Positions 60,132 through 64,000 of a stretch of 64,000 bases of DNA are shown here, one piece after another. Position 1 is the stretch's first letter; every line of letters begins with the position of its first letter. Below the pieces are notes generated by a model that worked only from the letters and a program-made list of their open reading frames with translations, did not search any database and had not been told where the DNA came from. The stretch is from Cryptomeria japonica (lineage: Eukaryota; Streptophyta; Pinopsida; Cupressales; Cupressaceae), in contig NC_081406.1 of the NCBI RefSeq assembly GCF_030272615.1, positions 476,438,900 to 476,502,899 of the forward strand, read 5' to 3'. The translations under genes were made by a program, and so were the position numbers.

Positions 60132-60583
60132 AAGATATGGTAGTTATGTGTTGTCACTGATTTTAGCTAAACTGAATTTGTGAGGTAGCCCTATGAAACT
60201 TGCTCGTTTGTACCTCACATACTTTGAGGTTAGACGATATCCCTCGTAAGTCATACCCTTTTTGCGTCTTGTTTACACGTATTTTTTCTTTTTATAAGTT
60301 AGTCTTTTTCAAGTGCAAATGATTCCTGACCTACATAAAAGCAGCAAAGGGCTTGCACTTCAGGTTTAAAACTTGATGTACAAGCCTACGGACTAAAACA
60401 TAAAATAAACACTAACTTATAAAAAGAAAAAATACGTGTAAAAATGATGCAAAAAGGGCATGACTTACGAGGGATGTCGTCTAACCTTAGAGTATGTGAG
60501 GTACAAAACAAGCAAGTTTCATAGGGATGCCTCACAAATTTAGTTTAGCTGAAATCAGTGACAGCACATAACTACCATATCTT
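60132..60583. repeat. Large inverted repeat, 172-bp arms
   Basis: 60132-60303 and 60411-60583 are reverse complements with scattered mismatches; the outer ends are AAGATATGGTAGTTATGTG and its complement. The spacer (60304-60410) contains a block, 60318-60380 (GCAGCAAAGGGCTTGCACTT and flanks), that recurs inverted outside the right arm at about 60602-60664. Confidence 0.85.
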
Positions 60584-61900
60584 AGCAGCAAAGGGCTTGC
60601 ACATCAAGTTTTAAAACCTGAAGTGCAAGCCCTTTGCTGCTTTTATGTAGGTCAAGAATCATTTCCTGACCTGCAGGTCTGCTTGGGTTGTAGGTAGGGT
60701 TTTCAAACCTGACCTGCAGGTTGTGTTAACTGTAGGTCAGGAAATTTTTCCTGACCTGGAGGGTTGGTATTTTTCAAATGCATGTCGGACTTTAATGTCT
60801 AACTTGTAGGTCTTTTTGTTCCTACACATCAGGTTTTATTTTTTGATGTGTAAGTGTTTTAGTTGTGCAAGTCGGGAAATTTTTCCCGACGTGCAAGTTT
60901 TGTTTTCTGCATGCTCTAGTGCAAGTCGGGGTTTTTTCCTCCACCTATAGGTCATTCTTAGTGTAGATCAAGAAATTTTTCCTGACCTACACGATGCACA
61001 TTGTGCATTAATTTCACTTTAACCCCCTTTTTAATACATTTTTTATGTTTTAATTTGTCATTCTAATTTTTTGAATTTGCATTCTTGAGCTCTGTGGCGT
61101 GGGTTTTCTCCTTGGTGTGAGATCTTGTGTTTTTTACAAATTCTTGGTCATTTCCTTTTGATCTCTCGCAGTTCTCAGGTAAGTTGGGTTTGTTTTTCTT
61201 TGTGCTTTCTTTCTTTTTGAGTTTGTCTTTTAGTTTTTAGGGTTTTGTTTGTTTTAGTGGGTTTCGAGTTGTAAAACCCGATACCCTATCTTCCCTATCT
61301 TACCTGTGCAGTTGTTCCTTCTTTTTTCCACAAATGGTAGGTCAGTATTTAAATCCCAACTTTCCCTTTAGGTCTCTTTCTTGGGTAGGTCGGGAATTAA
61401 ATCCTGGTCTACCATTTAGCCATAGTTTGCATACCTCGCATGTTGGGTAATTTTTCCCAACATGCGGGGGAGGTTATTATTCCTCACAGGTCGGGAAATT
61501 TTTCTCGACATGCTGCCAAACCTATCCTCTAGTGCAGGTCGGGAAATTTTTCTCGGCCTGCCAAATTTCTACTTTTAAAATGCATGTTGAGTAATTTTTT
61601 CCAACATACAGGCAGATCTTCCCCGCATGCAGGTCGGGTTATTTTTCCTGACCTATCTTTTAATGTGTTTGGTCTGCATGTTGAGTTATTTTTCCCAACA
61701 TGCAGGATGACCTTATCCCAATTGCAGGTTGGGAAAAATTCCCTAACCTACAACTGATGACCTACCATTGACATATCAGGTTATTTTTCTCAACATGTCG
61801 ATTTCTTTTCACAAACTACAGATCAAGTTTTTAAACCCGATATGCAGTTTTGGTCCTTTCAAGTGCAGGTCGGGTTTTAAAACCTGACCTGTTGATTTTT
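60584..61900. repeat. Palindrome array II (upstream of E3)
   Basis: About twenty palindromes of 28-33 bp occur in 1.25 kb, for example 60731-60758, 60864-60897, 60961-60992, 61383-61412, 61438-61465, 61486-61513, 61532-61562, 61581-61613, 61625-61655, 61675-61706, 61722-61752, 61770-61800 and 61864-61893. The commonest form has arms TGCAGGTCGGG and CCTGACCTGCA around AAATTTTT. Some units share the paired change GCATGTTGGG / CCCAACATGC. No ORF is seen. Confidence 0.85.
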
Positions 61901-62011
61901 ACATTTTTTGTTCCTAAGACATTTTTGCCTTCCAGTTTTGATTCTGTTCAATGAAGGCGTGATTCTGATGAGGCCAACTCTGTGAAAATTGATTTTGGTG
62001 TTGAAATGCAG
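61179..62011 (+). other. Putative 5' UTR intron of E3
   Basis: CTCAG|GTAAGT at 61174-61184 is a strong plant donor; GTTGAAATGCAG ends at 62011, 11 bases before the ATG. The interval is T-rich and holds about half of array II. Splicing is inferred from sequence only. Confidence 0.45.
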
Positions 62012-62022
62012 TCCTTTGGAAA

Positions 62023-64000
62023 ATGTCTAAGCCCTCCCCTACCAAATCCACAGGCAAGAAAATGAAGTACAAGTATGAAAAGTACTTGAATATGTTTCCT
62101 AAAAGTTCAGTCAAATCAAATGTGGACCAAATTCAGGACATGGATATTAGACATGTGGACATGGAGGAATTTCTTGAGAGAGTTTGGGAGGCTCCTTTGA
62201 GATTGACTCAGCTCATAGCCAGTGAGCTCCATAAGTATACATATTTTCTAGTAGCTGCTCATGGTCCTAATTTTGTACTATTCATAGCAGAGTGATTTGA
62301 TCCTGCCACTAGACATGTTAAAGATGCAAATGGTAATGTGGTTATCCATCTTGACAGTGAGTATTTTAACAACGTCTTCAAAGGTTCTTATGCAGAAGAA
62401 TTGGTGGATATCACTCAGTCAAGGTCACAAAAATGGTATGAGGAAAATGAAGATAAATGTAAGAAAACTATCAATAATGTTTTCTAGTCAATTTCTCGAA
62501 CATCTACAACTTCCCAGTGGCCGAAATATTTTCACAGAAGTGATTTCACTAAAGAATATAATGACATGGTCACCTTGTTGTCTTGAGTAAAAGGGCTTCT
62601 GGATTCTCACTACTTTCAACCATGGATGTGTTGGTATATGAACATCATTAGGAAAGGGAATGATAGGATTGACTAGGGTGAGAAAATCAGTGATGCGATT
62701 TATGATCAGTTGAAAGAAGTCAGAACCACATTGAAATACTACATGACTTCTTATCTTGTATATGTAGCTGCCTCTATGAGGCAATTTCCAGGTCTATCTA
62801 CAAAAGTTGATAGAAGACAAACTCTAGTGTGGAATTACTATTCCCAGTTGACCATCTTCAACTAGAGAAGCCATATTTGTAGAATTAATGATGCATTCTT
62901 TGTAGTATGGAAATGTTTGTTTGACAAGGATTTGTAGAAGAAGAGGCTTTCTGATGCTTCTTATAACAAATTTTATGAGTATGAGTGTGTTTCCCTATAG
63001 TTTCCAACATTTATATACATCTGGGTGAGTTTCTTTACTCGTGGATCGTTTATGCTACCAAGATATCCATTTGACAAAATAGTTGTCATGGAGTTATGTA
63101 GACAATTAGTGTATGTACATGAGAGATAGTCTTCTTTACATAAGACTCGACTCAAATCCTCTCAATCAATTGGCAAATATCTAGTGATGACTACTCAAAA
63201 GGCCAAAAACATGGAGGAGGAAATGTAGTGGGTAACAATGAGAAGAATCAAAGCCTACTACAACTTTGATTTTCATGGAATGAAAAATAAAATCCACTGA
63301 AACTATGTGTATGTACACAGGCTTGAGGATGTTTGGGCCAATTGCAGAGATGATGAAGATATAAGGAAACTTGATTTTAGTCGCTTAACACTTGAGCAAA
63401 TTGAGAATTTGGATTTGGCCAAAATTCCAGACACTTGGGAGGATACCACTGGTGATATTTTGGATCCTATTTATTTTAGTAATAATATTTCTAATACTCC
63501 TCTCCCTCCAATCCAGTGGTTGAAAAAAGAAAGTAAATCTATTTCTGTAAGGTTTTCACCTATTATGGAAAACACAAATGCATGGATTATAAAGAAAGGT
63601 ATTAGGATGAAGAAAATTCCCACGAGCTCTGGTGATGATCAAGAGGATGAAGGTCCTGTGGTGAAAATATCAAAAATGAGAACTAAAAGCAGATAGGATC
63701 CACATGAGCTACCACCAATTTCAGCTCCTAGGTCAAAGGGAAAGAATCCCACCTACAAATTCATAGTCAAAGGGCTGAAGAAAGGAGAGTCCTCATCTCA
63801 AGTTGCATAAAAGGACATTTCTGAGGAACCAACGTTACAAGAATAGGAAAAGGGACAAGAAGAGGGTGAGATACCGTGGGAAGAAGAAATACAAGATGCG
63901 GAAGAATTTCTTCCACCAATAGTCATCACCACTTCTACCATAACATAGGTTCTTGCTCCAACATAGGTAACCATTTATTCCATTGGATCTGATTCAGATG
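62023..64000 (+). pseudogene. E3: long ORF of unknown family, runs off the window
   Basis: ATG 62023 opens MSKPSPTKSTGKKMKYKYEK. Homology to E1 holds throughout: EEFLERVWEAP, FDPATRHVKDANG, WPKYFHRSDF, ASMRQFPGL, GSFMLPRYPFDKIVVMEL, then RLEDVWANCRDDEDIRKLDF, PPIQWLKKES and a Lys/Glu-rich linker ending PPIVITTST. A dozen in-frame stops occur, mostly TAG or TGA where Gln, Trp or Arg is expected, typical of methylated-C decay. The longest open pieces are 62023-62295 and 63307-63696. The C-terminal part lies beyond 64000. No enzyme signature is recognised. Confidence 0.6.

Noticed and set aside
57978-61900. Palindrome arrays as a CRISPR-like array
   Set aside because: Units are degenerate, spacing is irregular and spacers are not of fixed length; the context is plant nuclear DNA.

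Overview
The window is eukaryotic nuclear DNA from a large, repeat-rich plant genome. Every recognisable unit is transposon-derived: plant Ty1/copia and Ty3/gypsy LTR elements with initiator-Met-type primer sites, LTRs of about 0.75-1.6 kb, and long AT-rich filler. I see no intact host gene and no tRNA, rRNA or CRISPR array. A conifer or other gymnosperm would fit this style, but that is inference; no marker gene is present.

The layout is a deep nest. The oldest layer is a pair of head-to-head copies of an unrecognised long ORF family (E1, minus, 3459-6051; E3, plus, 62023 to the window end). The DNA between them (6052-6460 plus 57978-62022) is full of short imperfect palindromes. A gypsy element K (minus) abuts E1 on the left, and element A2 (plus, only its 3' end is in the window) sits inside K. 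Element D (6461-57977) landed in the palindrome array. Copia element C (9115-54826) lies in D. C was then hit by E2 (47840-50837), by B (40727-47383) and by an unclassified block H (11776-40712). H received gypsy chromovirus F (16660-33300) and element A1 (33847-40462). Copia element G (22843-30352) sits in the protease of F. Target-site duplications support most steps: TACAT for A1, TGGGG for B, GTTAT for G, AACATC for E2, and 4-of-5 matches for D, F and C.

C and G are copia elements (gag-PR-IN-RT-RNase H). F is a gypsy chromovirus (gag-PR-RT-RNase H-IN-chromodomain). All carry stops, frameshifts and lost catalytic residues. A1, A2, B and D form a second class: LTRs, primer site, a coiled-coil gag-like protein with zinc knuckles, and a long second ORF of unknown function, but no protease, integrase or reverse transcriptase. 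They share the polypurine tract and LTR end style of C and G, so they look like non-autonomous elements served by copia enzymes.

The most unusual content is the E family. It has a long protein with no domain I recognise, a putative splice acceptor just before the start codon in all three copies, and a private family of palindromes upstream of each copy. E2 is a roughly 3 kb insertion with a duplicated target and weak terminal inverted repeats but no LTRs. The long ORF2 of A/B/D is the second candidate for an undescribed protein family.
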